This document shows, piece after piece, positions 44,277 through 52,319 of a DNA stretch of 64,000 bases (positions are counted from its first letter, which is position 1; each line of letters begins with the position of its first letter). The translations under genes and the position numbers were made by a program. The notes under the pieces are model-generated. The model ran no database searches. It saw nothing but the letters and a program-made list of their open reading frames with translations, and had not been told where the DNA came from. This stretch comes from Pseudalkalibacillus decolorationis (GTDB taxonomy: Bacteria; Bacillota; Bacilli; Bacillales; Fictibacillaceae), in contig NZ_JANHJQ010000025.1 in NCBI RefSeq assembly GCF_024609785.1, positions 1-64,000 of the forward strand, read 5' to 3'.

Positions 44277-44575
44277 AAAATTCCCTCCTCTTTAACACTT
44301 TTGATGAGCGTAGTACTAGCATTTTTTAAATTAACTATGTCTACATGATAGGGGATTGTTGATTCTTCAACGTTTTCAATGATTTCTGACCATTTGGATG
44401 AGGATAAATAATTGACTGGCTCAACGGCTATGTCTATATCTGAGCTTTGTTTTTCTTCTTTTCGTGCCCATGATCCAAACAAATATACCCTAACATCTTC
44501 TTCACTCAAAGTACCATTAATCAAGTCTTTTAGCTGGTTAAGTATATGTTCTCGTAATTCCATATGAGTAGCCAT
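44252..44575 (-). CDS. mntA: MntA-like minimal nucleotidyltransferase antitoxin
   Basis: The 107-aa protein carries the exact GSX10DXD motif of MNT antitoxins: G34-S35, D46, D48 ('LFGSWARKEEKQSSDIDIAV'), with a third acidic strand 'YHVDIVNL'. It would transfer AMP to the HepT tyrosine. It precedes hepT in the transcript. Confidence 0.9.
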   Translation of the reverse strand: MATHMELREHILNQLKDLINGTLSEEDVRVYLFGSWARKEEKQSSDIDIAVEPVNYLSSSKWSEIIENVEESTIPYHVDIVNLKNASTTLIKSVKEEGILWKDFKNG

Positions 44576-44717
44576 TCCTCTCCTCTTATTCCATCAATTA
44601 TATCATAGGAGGTATATTTTTATTGTATTTCTCATTTGCTAACTATTTCGAAACAACTGGAAAAAATTATAAAATGAGTTAAAATTAAAATATAGATTAT
44701 GCTTCGAGGAGGCATAC

Positions 44718-45113
44718 ATGGAAAATACCAATACTCTCAAATCACTAAATTGGACCGTTTTTGTAATTTTACTTGCTATAAGCATCATTACAGGATTATC
44801 TGCAATGAATGGGTTAGAACAAGCTGAACAATCAAGAGTTGCATTTCATTGGGGATCATTTCAGACATTAATCCTATGTTTAATTGTAGTCTTAACAAGT
44901 TTATTAACTTACTTTTGGAATCGGATTTTCCCATTCAATGTTCCTATCGCCTTAATACTGCTCGGTGGTTTATACCTCTTGTTTTTCTTGACGTTCACTA
45001 TAGGATGGGTTGGACTTCTAGGGTTTATGGGTTTACTTGTTTCGCTGGTTGTAGGCGTGGGTTTGATTCTATTTCATTCTATTTACTTATATATTAAGAA
45101 TCGAAATCCCTGA
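44718..45113 (+). CDS. Small four-helix membrane protein, unknown function
   Basis: The 131-aa protein has a clear GGAGG site and about four membrane helices ('WTVFVILLAISIITGLSAM', 'LILCLIVVLTSLLTYFW', then 'IALILLGGLYLLFFLTF', and the C-terminal 'FMGLLVSLVVGVGLILFHSIYLYI'). No family is recognised. It stands alone on the plus strand and ends before a strong hairpin. Confidence 0.7.
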   Translation: MENTNTLKSLNWTVFVILLAISIITGLSAMNGLEQAEQSRVAFHWGSFQTLILCLIVVLTSLLTYFWNRIFPFNVPIALILLGGLYLLFFLTFTIGWVGLLGFMGLLVSLVVGVGLILFHSIYLYIKNRNP

Positions 45114-45184
45114 TCGCAGCCCTTATCAAAGATAATCTAAATAGCTTTAAGTTCAAAATAATCCCCTTGTAAAGCATAAATAAA

Positions 45185-45217
45185 GGGTTTGACCCAATTA
45201 ACAAAGTGGTCAAACCC
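45185..45217 (+). terminator. Hairpin after the small membrane-protein gene
   Basis: A perfect 10-bp stem, GGGTTTGACC and GGTCAAACCC, encloses a 13-nt loop about 70 nt after the stop at 45113. The T-run is weak. It may also serve the convergent gene ending at 45318. Confidence 0.6.
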
Positions 45218-45317
45218 ATATGCATTACTAAAAATAGGTAAGGTATCCAACTCTAAACAACCGTACCATTCATCATTTCTAAGGCACACTCATATCGTAC
45301 AAACCGTTCGAAATTGC

Positions 45318-45581
45318 TTACCATCCATATCCGTATCCATACGGGTAATATGGGTATGGTCGAAAAAGCGTTAAACCAGCTATCGTCCCAAGACCTAATC
45401 CAAACAGACCTGCACCCAACACCGGAAAGAATCGATCTTCTCTTTCTTGCATCGGTAGTAAATAGACATTCTCAGAGTCCACTTGTTTTATAATACCTTT
45501 GTAAACTCTATTGTCATACGTAGTGATTACAACCGGCTTTTCGATATATCTTATGCACAAATTATAGTAATACCCTTTCAA
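45318..45581 (-). CDS. Small protein with LSm-like N-terminus and Tyr/Pro-rich tail
   Basis: The 87-aa protein begins at a TTG preceded 8 nt away by a strong GGAGGT site. Residues about 12-42 ('PVVITTYDNRVYKGIIKQVD') read like the first strands of an Sm/LSm fold. A glycine-rich hydrophobic stretch ('VLGAGLFGLGLGTIAGLTLF') then looks like a membrane anchor, and the tail is 'RPYPYYPYGYGYGW'. Similar small proteins with tyrosine-rich ends occur in spore-forming bacilli, but I cannot assign a function. Confidence 0.7.
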   Translation of the reverse strand: MKGYYYNLCIRYIEKPVVITTYDNRVYKGIIKQVDSENVYLLPMQEREDRFFPVLGAGLFGLGLGTIAGLTLFRPYPYYPYGYGYGW

Positions 45582-45659
45582 AAAAGGTGACCTCCCCCCA
45601 TGCGTGCTCTTTAATCCTTCTATACTATGGTTTTCATTATTTATTTGACAACGTAAAAA

Positions 45660-46097
45660 CTATTTACTGAACTTCGTGAATATTTTTTGCATCAATCCTG
45701 GCTTAGTAATCCTACTGTTATGAAAAGCAGCAATCTTCCACTGCCCATTTTGTTTAATAACTATATTGGTATTAATTGAATCCCTTTTATTTGGTGCCTG
45801 TCTTTGCCATCTTAATTTGACCACCCCATGACCATGAAAAATAGCAACATCTGGTTCGATGAAATTCAGCTTTTTGATTTCTCCTAAGAGAGTTGACCCT
45901 TTCAAAATGCCATTCCAAAGCTCTTGATGGGTTTCTGATATAGCTTTCTTCCCCTGCAAATGTTCGCCTTGAAAAGTTACATAGTCCGCATCATCCGTAA
46001 AACATGAACCATATGCTGTACCGTCCCCTTTATCCCATGCGATTGTGAGCTTCTCAAACAAATTCTCAATCTCTTTGACATCATTTGTATTGTCCAT
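45660..46097 (-). CDS. SnoaL-like / SgcJ-EcaC family protein (NTF2 fold)
   Basis: From ATG 46097 (GAAGGGGTGATTTG upstream) the ~145-aa protein has the NTF2-like pattern 'IENLFEKLTIAWDKGDGTAYGSCFTDDADYVTFQGEHLQGKKAI' segments and 'VVIKQNGQWKIAAFHNSR'. Members of this group are small hydrolases, cyclases or stress proteins with no shared reaction, so the role is unknown. Confidence 0.8.
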   Translation of the reverse strand: MDNTNDVKEIENLFEKLTIAWDKGDGTAYGSCFTDDADYVTFQGEHLQGKKAISETHQELWNGILKGSTLLGEIKKLNFIEPDVAIFHGHGVVKLRWQRQAPNKRDSINTNIVIKQNGQWKIAAFHNSRITKPGLMQKIFTKFSK

Positions 46098-46198
46098 CAA
46101 ATCACCCCTTCTACTTAATTTCATTGGTCACGACGCAAATTTAACGTGGTTTTTCCTGAAAACTTTGGTGCCACTGCCCTCAACTAAACGATGCAATC

Positions 46199-46906
46199 TT
46201 ATACTTGTATTTTTCGGGCCTGCTGCCACATAAGAATACCTATGATGACCAGCCATAAATTAAGCAATAAGCCAAATCCTCCAAACACCATGTCTTCTGG
46301 TACAACCGGGTGATCTATGAACATAGTAACCCCCGCGATAAAATTGCCTAAACCACAGAGTGTCGCGATCCATCCAATCCAAGCAGGATATCTCTTGCTG
46401 AATACAACAGCCATTCCAGCCAGAAGGAACGGAAGACCGAGCATAAAGCTAATATAAAGGGGGAAGGTCGCCCCTAATTCGGAAAACAAGGCATAAAAAG
46501 CTCCATATATCATCTCTTTTTCAGTAGGAGAAGCTGCCTCATAAGCTTTTGCTAATGCCGGGAAGCTATACCCGTCGATCGAGTAATCAACTGCAAACAA
46601 AGTAACCCCGATCATGATACTAACGACGGACAAACGGCTCAGAAACCAAGCAGATGCTCTCTTATTGATCGAAAAAGCAAGACTTATAAAGGCCACCACC
46701 CAAAGGAATACCGAGAAAATTGTACTGATATGAATCAATTGCCAATTTGTATGATGCGCGACATGCTGCAACGCTTGATCTGGCTCACTTGGCATATCTC
46801 CATGAGCAAAGCCAAGTAATAAATAACCTAATCCTCCAAGAATGGCACAAAATGAACCAAATATCAGACTTACTTTTTCCCGCGAGGCTCTTTCTTGATT
46901 ATCCAT
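46199..46906 (-). CDS. Membrane protein, DUF4386-like
   Basis: The 235-aa protein has about seven membrane helices. Notable parts are 'GSFCAILGGLGYLLLGFAHGD', 'FLVGLP'-like 'SFMLGLPFLLAGMAVVF', and 'ARKIQV' at the end. It resembles DUF4386-type membrane proteins of unknown function; the assignment is tentative. It is divergent from a TetR regulator. Operator-like sequences between them suggest it is that regulator's target. Confidence 0.7.
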   Translation of the reverse strand: MDNQERASREKVSLIFGSFCAILGGLGYLLLGFAHGDMPSEPDQALQHVAHHTNWQLIHISTIFSVFLWVVAFISLAFSINKRASAWFLSRLSVVSIMIGVTLFAVDYSIDGYSFPALAKAYEAASPTEKEMIYGAFYALFSELGATFPLYISFMLGLPFLLAGMAVVFSKRYPAWIGWIATLCGLGNFIAGVTMFIDHPVVPEDMVFGGFGLLLNLWLVIIGILMWQQARKIQV

Positions 46907-46964
46907 AAACCCATCATCCCTTCTAAACCATTTTATTTTTCAACTGGAACACAAACAATTTAAT

Positions 46965-46980
46965 TAGACCAGTCTATATA
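46965..46980 (-). promoter_or_regulatory. LmrA/YxaF-type operator upstream of the membrane-protein gene
   Basis: TAGACCAGTCTATATA contains the inverted pair TAGAC/GTCTA. The GGTCTATATA half recurs at 47103-47114 and, inverted, at 47236-47247. B. subtilis LmrA and YxaF bind boxes of the ATAGACCRGTC type, as I recall. The rest of the 370-bp gap 46907-47276 is AT-rich without genes. Confidence 0.7.
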
Positions 46981-47206
46981 ATTAAAACAGAGTTATATTT
47001 TGTTTTGATTAATTACCCTATACATCCCTAGAGTCGGAAGAGCCTCTATTGGGTACATAAAATTGTGGATACTTTAATATCTTATATTAAAAATTATAAC
47101 AATTGGTCTATATAAACAATAAAATATTTATATTGCTTTGTCAACCAAATCCCTAATAATTTTCCATGTTTTTCAATGATGAGAGCTTTCAACTTACTGA
47201 AGTCAT

Positions 47207-47250
47207 TTGACATACAACCAAACGAAGATTATTTTATATATAGACCATTC
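47207..47250 (+). promoter_or_regulatory. Promoter and operator of the TetR-family regulator gene
   Basis: TTGACA (47207-47212), a 17-bp spacer and TATTTT (47230-47235) are followed at once by TATATATAGACCATTC (47235-47250). The latter is a copy of the GGTCTATATA box in inverse orientation. The position over the start site fits autorepression. Confidence 0.65.
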
Positions 47251-47276
47251 ATTATATTAAAACGGAGGAATCGCTG

Positions 47277-47867
47277 ATGGAAAAGACCACTTCTGCTCGT
47301 ACTCGTTTGATAGAAGCTACTTTCAATTTAATCGAACAACAAGGTTATCACGGTACAGGTTTGAACCAAATCATAAAAGAGAGCGGTGCTCCTAAAGGTT
47401 CACTCTACTATTATTTCCCTGATGGAAAAGAGCAACTGGTTTCTGAAGCCATAGAACTTTATGGACAGGCTTTAGCGGAACGTATACGAGGCGTCCTTAA
47501 AAACGCTGACAACCCAGCAGAAATCATTAAGTTGATCTTTACCAATTTCGCTAAAAAACTTGATGCATCTGGTTGCACAAAATCTGGATCTTTTGCGACA
47601 ATTGTATTGGAAACCTCAAATACAAGTGAACGATTACGAAAGGCATGTAATCGAATGTACGATTCTTGTTCCGCTTCATATACAGAAATGTTCATGACTC
47701 ATGGATTCTCTGAAAAACGCGCAACACAAATCGCTACTCTCATTACCACTTCGATGGAAGGGGCAATCATCTTGTGCCGGGCTAAGCAAAGTTCGGAACC
47801 ATTGATCCAGATCGCAGAGGAACTGAAAAGCTATATCAATCATGCAAAGTCGGAAATGAGTAATTAG
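47277..47867 (+). CDS. TetR-family regulator of the LmrA/YxaF type
   Basis: The 196-aa protein has the N-terminal HTH typical of the LmrA/YxaF group: 'TRLIEATFNLIEQQGYHGTGLNQIIKESGAPKGSLYYYFPDGKEQL' segments. The 'GAPKGSLYYYFPDGKEQL' recognition helix is highly characteristic. The C-terminal ligand domain contains 'LDASGCTKSGSFATIVLE'. GGAGG precedes the ATG. It probably represses itself and the divergent membrane-protein gene. Relatives respond to flavonoids or lincosamides; the ligand here is unknown. Confidence 0.9.
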   Translation: MEKTTSARTRLIEATFNLIEQQGYHGTGLNQIIKESGAPKGSLYYYFPDGKEQLVSEAIELYGQALAERIRGVLKNADNPAEIIKLIFTNFAKKLDASGCTKSGSFATIVLETSNTSERLRKACNRMYDSCSASYTEMFMTHGFSEKRATQIATLITTSMEGAIILCRAKQSSEPLIQIAEELKSYINHAKSEMSN

Positions 47868-47941
47868 GAGATGTTAGGGAAAAATTATCAAAAGAATAGC
47901 CGGTTACCTGTGTGGAACCGGCAAAATAGATAGCTAATTTA

Positions 47942-48041
47942 AAGAAAACTTGGTTAGCACCAAGCCTTAGCGCTGGTGATCGCCATAGTTGCACTTATAC
48001 TATAGAAAGTATTTTTATACTTTCTTAACGTGCAAGGCATG
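47942..48041. repeat. Right copy of the ~100-bp dispersed repeat (family B)
   Basis: It starts AAGAAAACTTGGTTAGCACC, contains the hairpin GAAAGTATTTTTATACTTTC, and ends TTCTTAACGTGCAAGGCATG. It is an inverted copy of 41736-41835. Between the tetR stop and this repeat a 7-bp hairpin (GCCGGTT/AACCGGC, about 47899-47923) may end the tetR transcript. 48042-48153 holds nothing I recognise. Confidence 0.85.
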
Positions 48042-48153
48042 GTTGTTCGTAATGAGGATCGTTTCTCCTCTTTATCTTTTGTTTTCGCTGATACGTCACT
48101 TAATTATTATTATAAAACGAATGACATTTTCGTTTGCTCTTCACTTCTTGAAA

Positions 48154-48708
48154 TTATTTACAGTACTCTTCTACAGCCATTTTATACCAGTCATTTCCTT
48201 CGATATCGTTAATGACTACGGCTGGAAAATCTTCTATTTCTATTTTCCGTATTGCTTCTGTTCCTAAATCCTCAAAAGCAACCATTTCAACCTTTTTAAT
48301 TGCTCTTGAAATTAAAGCCGCGGAACCACCAACGGCACCAAAATAAACCGCTTTATTGACTTTAATAGAATCAACCACATCTTGGTTTCGATATCCTTTG
48401 CCTATCATTCCTTTTAAACCTAAATCCAATAAAGTTGGTGTATATTTATCCATGCGGGTACTAGTTGTTGGTCCTGCTGAACCAACAACCGCACCCGGTT
48501 TGGCTGGAGTTGGCCCCACATAATAAATCACTTGATTTTTGATATCGAATGGCAATTCTTTCCCTGCCTCCAAATGCTCTACCATACGTTTATGCGCCGC
48601 GTCCCTTGCTGTATAAATTGTACCCCAAATAGATACTTGATCACCCGCGTTTAAAGAAGTGATCTCGCTTTCATTTTTAAAAGGAACATCAATTTTTATT
48701 CTAGACAT
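48154..48708 (-). CDS. Class I fumarase/tartrate dehydratase, beta subunit
   Basis: The 184-aa protein equals the C-terminal domain of class I iron-sulfur hydro-lyases. Typical blocks are 'LNAGDQVSIWGTIYTARDAAHKRM', 'YYVGPTPAKPGAVVGSAGPTTSTRMD' and 'MIGKGYRN'. Together with the alpha subunit 12 bp upstream it would hydrate or dehydrate fumarate, L-tartrate or mesaconate. The family cannot be split by motif; the neighbours favour a C4/C5 dicarboxylate such as mesaconate or tartrate. It is the last gene of the island. Confidence 0.9.
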   Translation of the reverse strand: MSRIKIDVPFKNESEITSLNAGDQVSIWGTIYTARDAAHKRMVEHLEAGKELPFDIKNQVIYYVGPTPAKPGAVVGSAGPTTSTRMDKYTPTLLDLGLKGMIGKGYRNQDVVDSIKVNKAVYFGAVGGSAALISRAIKKVEMVAFEDLGTEAIRKIEIEDFPAVVINDIEGNDWYKMAVEEYCK

Positions 48709-48720
48709 GGAATACCTCCA

Positions 48721-49563
48721 TTACAGTATAGCTTTTTTATGTCGACTTGCATGGCAATTTAAATTCACCGCAACTGGGAGGGCCGCAATATGTGTAGGCG
48801 CTAATTCAACTTTGACATCAAGAGCCGTCGTACTTCCTCCCATACCTTGAGGTCCTATCCCAAGTTTATTAACATCATTCATAATTTCCTCTTCAAGTTT
48901 TGCCACGTGCTGCTGATCACTTCTTTCTCCTACCGGCCTGAATAATGACTTTTTGGCAAGATAGGCACAAATTTCAAAATTACCTCCGATTCCAACACCT
49001 ACGACAAGGGGTGGGCAAGCATTCGGACCTGCAATTTGAACGGTTTCAAGAATGAAGTTTTTGATACCCTCAAGGCCATCACTTGGTTTCAGCATCTGTA
49101 GCCTACTCATATTTTCAGCACCTCCGCCTTTCGCGGACATATGAATTACGAGGTCATCCCCCGGTACAAGCTCAATATGAACAACTGAAGGGGTGTTATC
49201 ACCTGTATTTTTCCGGTGGATCGGATCATCTACGATTGAATAGCGTAAATAGCCTTCTTCATATCCGTTCCGAACCCCTTCGTTAATCGCATCATATAAA
49301 CTGCCTCCGACAATATGGCAATCCTGTCCCAATTCAACTATGAAGACTGAGACACCGGTATCCTGACACATCGGAACACGATCAGAAGAGGCAATATTGG
49401 CGTTTTCAATCAATTGATTCAATACTTCCTTTCCCATAAAAGAAACCTCTTGCTTGGCTGCATTTTTGAAGGCATTCATTACGTCCTCACCCAGTTCATA
49501 ATTCGCGTCCTGGCACATGCTCGCAACACTATTCACAATATCTTGGTAGTGTACTTCTTTCAC
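48721..49563 (-). CDS. Class I fumarase/tartrate dehydratase, alpha subunit
   Basis: The 280-aa subunit holds the oxygen-sensitive 4Fe-4S cluster. Its three ligand cysteines are visible in 'RVPMCQDTGVSVF', 'GPNACPPLVVGVGIGG' and 'AVNLNCHASRHK'. The start is GTG at 49563, 5 nt after AAGGAGGTG. A second, cofactor-free fumarase (FumC) is encoded in the same island, so this enzyme probably has a different in vivo substrate or works when iron is plentiful. Confidence 0.92.
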   Translation of the reverse strand: MKEVHYQDIVNSVASMCQDANYELGEDVMNAFKNAAKQEVSFMGKEVLNQLIENANIASSDRVPMCQDTGVSVFIVELGQDCHIVGGSLYDAINEGVRNGYEEGYLRYSIVDDPIHRKNTGDNTPSVVHIELVPGDDLVIHMSAKGGGAENMSRLQMLKPSDGLEGIKNFILETVQIAGPNACPPLVVGVGIGGNFEICAYLAKKSLFRPVGERSDQQHVAKLEEEIMNDVNKLGIGPQGMGGSTTALDVKVELAPTHIAALPVAVNLNCHASRHKKAIL

Positions 49564-49597
49564 GTGAGCACCTCCTTATTACTAACAAAATTTTAAA

Positions 49598-50128
49598 TTA
49601 CTTTTTGATCGTGTCTTTATTTTTCAAAACTTTCGTCAATAATTCATTAGCTTGATCAGGAGCGTGATTACGCTTATACACCATAAACGTGCGTTTATAT
49701 TTAATAACCACCTTTGCATGTTGGTTGTACCCTATTGTTTCCGCCCGAACAATACCAACGTTTGGACGAGATTTTGAATCTCTTTTTTCCAAAATTTCCG
49801 AATAAGAATAAATGGTATCTCCTTCAAAAACAGCATTCGGAAGACGAACTTCATCCCATCCTAGGTTTGCCATTACATTCTGGGATATATCTGTGACTGA
49901 TTGCCCTGTAACTAAAGCAAGTGTAAAAGTTGAATCTACGAGCGGTTGACCGAATTCAGTTTGTTCCGAATAAACATCATCAAAGTGAATTGGATTTGTA
50001 TTTTGAGTTAACAAAGTAAACCAAATATTATCTGTTTTTGTTACCGTTCTACCAAGAGGGTGGGGGTATATGTCCCCTATTTCCATATCCTCGTAAAATC
50101 GACCATTCCAACCTTTTTTCACAGTCAT
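49598..50128 (-). CDS. ich: MaoC-family hydratase, probable itaconyl-CoA hydratase
   Basis: The 176-aa hot-dog-fold protein has the MaoC pattern 'GRFYEDMEIGDIYPHPLGRTVT', 'LLTQNTNPIHFDDVYSEQTEFGQPLVDST' with the Asp/His pair, and 'RSK..RPNVGIVRAETIGYNQ' near the end. It is downstream of the CoA-transferase gene by about 60 bp. In Pseudomonas aeruginosa a MaoC protein (Ich) of this type converts itaconyl-CoA to citramalyl-CoA. The function here is assigned from the matching gene set. Confidence 0.78.
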   Translation of the reverse strand: MTVKKGWNGRFYEDMEIGDIYPHPLGRTVTKTDNIWFTLLTQNTNPIHFDDVYSEQTEFGQPLVDSTFTLALVTGQSVTDISQNVMANLGWDEVRLPNAVFEGDTIYSYSEILEKRDSKSRPNVGIVRAETIGYNQHAKVVIKYKRTFMVYKRNHAPDQANELLTKVLKNKDTIKK

Positions 50129-50188
50129 TTGTTTTCTTCCTCCCTAAAAAGTTCCATAATATAAAAGTAAGAGATTGAAAGTTATTTA

Positions 50189-51367
50189 TTAAATTACACC
50201 CGTTTCTATCCATTTGTTTATTGTATCTCCCTGAAAGCCACACTCTTTTAAAATTTTCTCAGTATGCTCCCCAAGTTCCGGTATTGCGTTCATTACAGGT
50301 GTAAACCCTTCCATTATTACAGGAGGTTTTAATGATCTGATGTTGCCAACAGGTGAAGGTACTTCCTTCCAGCGATCTCTTGCTTCCAACTGAGGATGCT
50401 TAAAAAAATCCTGCATTGTATTTAATCTAGCATTTGCGATATCTGCTTTTTCAAGCCTTTCAATGGCTTCTGATGAATTTAAATCTTCAAAAACGCTTTC
50501 AATAAGCGATTTAAGCAATTTACGATTCGAATCTCTCATAGAATTATTTTTAAACCGTGAATCAGTAATGAGTTCCGGCCTTTCTAAAACGCTTTCACAA
50601 AAGCGTTTCCATTCACGCTCATTTTGCAAGCCGAGAAAAACGGTTTTTCCATCTCCACAATCGAAAGATCCATATGGATATATTGTAGCGTGACTTGCAC
50701 CAGTTCTTTTCGGATCCTTCCCACTATAACCAGCATAATAAGCAGGATAACCCATCCATTCACCTAGTGCTTCAAGCATGGATATCTCAATTACTGTACT
50801 ATTACCAGTTCTTTCACGAGTTAGTAGGGCTGTCAAAATGCCTGAATATACATACATACCGGCCGCGATATCTGCCGCTGAAATCCCTGTTTTAGACGGC
50901 GTTTCTTCTGTCCCCGTTACAGACACAAGTCCTGCTTCACATTGAACAAGAAGATCGTAAGCTTTTTTATCCTTATAAGGACCCGTCTCTCCATATCCCG
51001 ATAAATTACAGATGATAAGCTCCGGAAATTTTTCTTTTAAAACTGCCGATCCATAACCCATTCTTTCCGCGGCACCTGGAGCTAGGTTTTGGACAAATAC
51101 ATCTGCCTTTTCTAACAATCTATCAACCACCTGCCTTGAATCAGGGTTCTTTAAATTGAGGGTGATTGATTCTTTTGAACGGTTACACCAAACAAAATGG
51201 CTTGACATCCCCTTTACTGTCGTATCATAATGCCTTGCAAAGTCACCCGACTCGGTTCGTTCTATTTTAATTACGCGTGCTCCCAAATCAGCTAGTTGTC
51301 GTGTTGCAAATGGCACAGCAACAGCCTGTTCGATTGAAACCACTGTAACTCCTTCTAATGGTAACAT
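50189..51367 (-). CDS. ict: Class III CoA-transferase (CaiB/BaiF), probable itaconate CoA-transferase
   Basis: The 392-aa family III transferase has 'LPLEGVTVVSIEQAVAVPFATRQLADLGARVIKIE', 'WCNRSKESITLNLKNPDSR', 'SGYGETGPYKDKKAYDLLVQCEAG' with the catalytic aspartate, and 'RTGASHATIYPYG'. It strongly resembles, as I remember it, the itaconate CoA-transferase of the P. aeruginosa rip operon and related mesaconyl/citramalyl transferases. It would activate itaconate with succinyl-CoA. A palindromic operator and a TATAAT box lie upstream (51494-51535). Confidence 0.8.
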   Translation of the reverse strand: MLPLEGVTVVSIEQAVAVPFATRQLADLGARVIKIERTESGDFARHYDTTVKGMSSHFVWCNRSKESITLNLKNPDSRQVVDRLLEKADVFVQNLAPGAAERMGYGSAVLKEKFPELIICNLSGYGETGPYKDKKAYDLLVQCEAGLVSVTGTEETPSKTGISAADIAAGMYVYSGILTALLTRERTGNSTVIEISMLEALGEWMGYPAYYAGYSGKDPKRTGASHATIYPYGSFDCGDGKTVFLGLQNEREWKRFCESVLERPELITDSRFKNNSMRDSNRKLLKSLIESVFEDLNSSEAIERLEKADIANARLNTMQDFFKHPQLEARDRWKEVPSPVGNIRSLKPPVIMEGFTPVMNAIPELGEHTEKILKECGFQGDTINKWIETGVI

Positions 51368-51493
51368 CAGGACCCTCCTACTTAAGATTTATCAATTAAC
51401 AGCTTACGTGGCTTTCAATAGCTTCTAAGAACGGATATATCGTTTCAAGTTGATCAAGATCCATGACCTTCTCAATTAATGAATTTATTTGTT

Positions 51494-51535
51494 ATTATAC
51501 TAGGAATGAATCTCCGTCTTCGGGATATTGTATCC
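51494..51535 (-). promoter_or_regulatory. Promoter and candidate FCD-GntR operator upstream of the CoA-transferase gene
   Basis: GGATATTGTATCC (51523-51535) is an interrupted inverted repeat followed by AAT. A perfect TATAAT lies at 51499-51494 on the minus strand, so the palindrome covers the -35 position. A near-identical palindrome is upstream of the acyl-CoA dehydrogenase gene at 54901. Confidence 0.7.
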
Positions 51536-51584
51536 AATCAACTGTTGTAAAAATGAGCTTAAATGTATTAGTGGCAGATTTTTA

Positions 51585-52235
51585 CTAACCCCTACTTTCA
51601 ACAAGTGCCTTCCCAGTACGTTTAATATGATCAGAAATCAGTTCTGCAGCTTTGTCAGCATCACCATCTATTACAGCTTCCAATATTTGTCGGTGCTCCC
51701 TATTAGACTCATCTATCTGTCCTGGTAGTAATGTGGGAGTATGCTGAGGAAAACCATTCCACAAAGTTTCTATGAAAGATAGTAACCTACTCCAAGTACA
51801 TCGTTTTATCAGCACATGATGAAAAGTTATGTTTGCATCAATAAATATGTCAGGATCATCAGCATTTTCCATCTTTTCAACTAGATTTTCAAGCTGCCTG
51901 ATGTCTTCTTTATTTATTTTGGGCACACTGAGTTGTACTGCGAGTTTTTCTAAATTGGTTCTCAACTCATAAATTTCCTTTATATCCTCAACATTCATCG
52001 GTTTTACAATAGCCCCTCGGTGTGGTTCGAGTTTGACTAGACCTTCTGTCTCTAAGATCCGTAGCGATTCTCGAATCGGCATCCTGCTGACATTAAGGGA
52101 CTCTGCAAGTTCCGATTGAATCAATCGTTCGCCTGGTTCGAACTCTCCCTGCAAAATCGCCTTTCTGAGGGCATTACAAACTTTTAATTGTAGAGTATTG
52201 CGATCTTCTATTTTTAAATTCAATTTTTTGCTCAT
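51585..52235 (-). CDS. GntR-family regulator with FCD domain
   Basis: The 216-aa protein has the GntR winged helix 'RKAILQGEFEPGERLIQSELAESLNVSRMPIRESLRILETEGLVKLEPHRGAIV' (in segments). It then has an FCD all-helical ligand domain with metal-binding residues ('FIDANITFHHVLI', 'EHRQILEAV'). FCD regulators commonly sense organic acids. It lies inside the island between the MmgE/PrpD and CoA-transferase genes, so it is the obvious local regulator. Confidence 0.92.
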   Translation of the reverse strand: MSKKLNLKIEDRNTLQLKVCNALRKAILQGEFEPGERLIQSELAESLNVSRMPIRESLRILETEGLVKLEPHRGAIVKPMNVEDIKEIYELRTNLEKLAVQLSVPKINKEDIRQLENLVEKMENADDPDIFIDANITFHHVLIKRCTWSRLLSFIETLWNGFPQHTPTLLPGQIDESNREHRQILEAVIDGDADKAAELISDHIKRTGKALVESRG

Positions 52236-52319
52236 AAATATCGCCTTCCATTGCTGTTTAGAATTTTTGATATATGCTTATAGAGTAGCAAATATTGGAA
52301 TGGCAGTCTATACGGATTT

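Noticed and set aside
41736-48041. Insertion sequence or integrative element
   Set aside because: No transposase, integrase or target-site duplication is visible. The ~100-bp repeats are better treated as dispersed non-coding elements until orientation or mobility is shown.
47989-48267. Plus-strand frames of 60-92 aa overlapping the fumarase end
   Set aside because: They are antisense to the well-supported fumarase beta gene or lie in a dispersed repeat, with no start signals.
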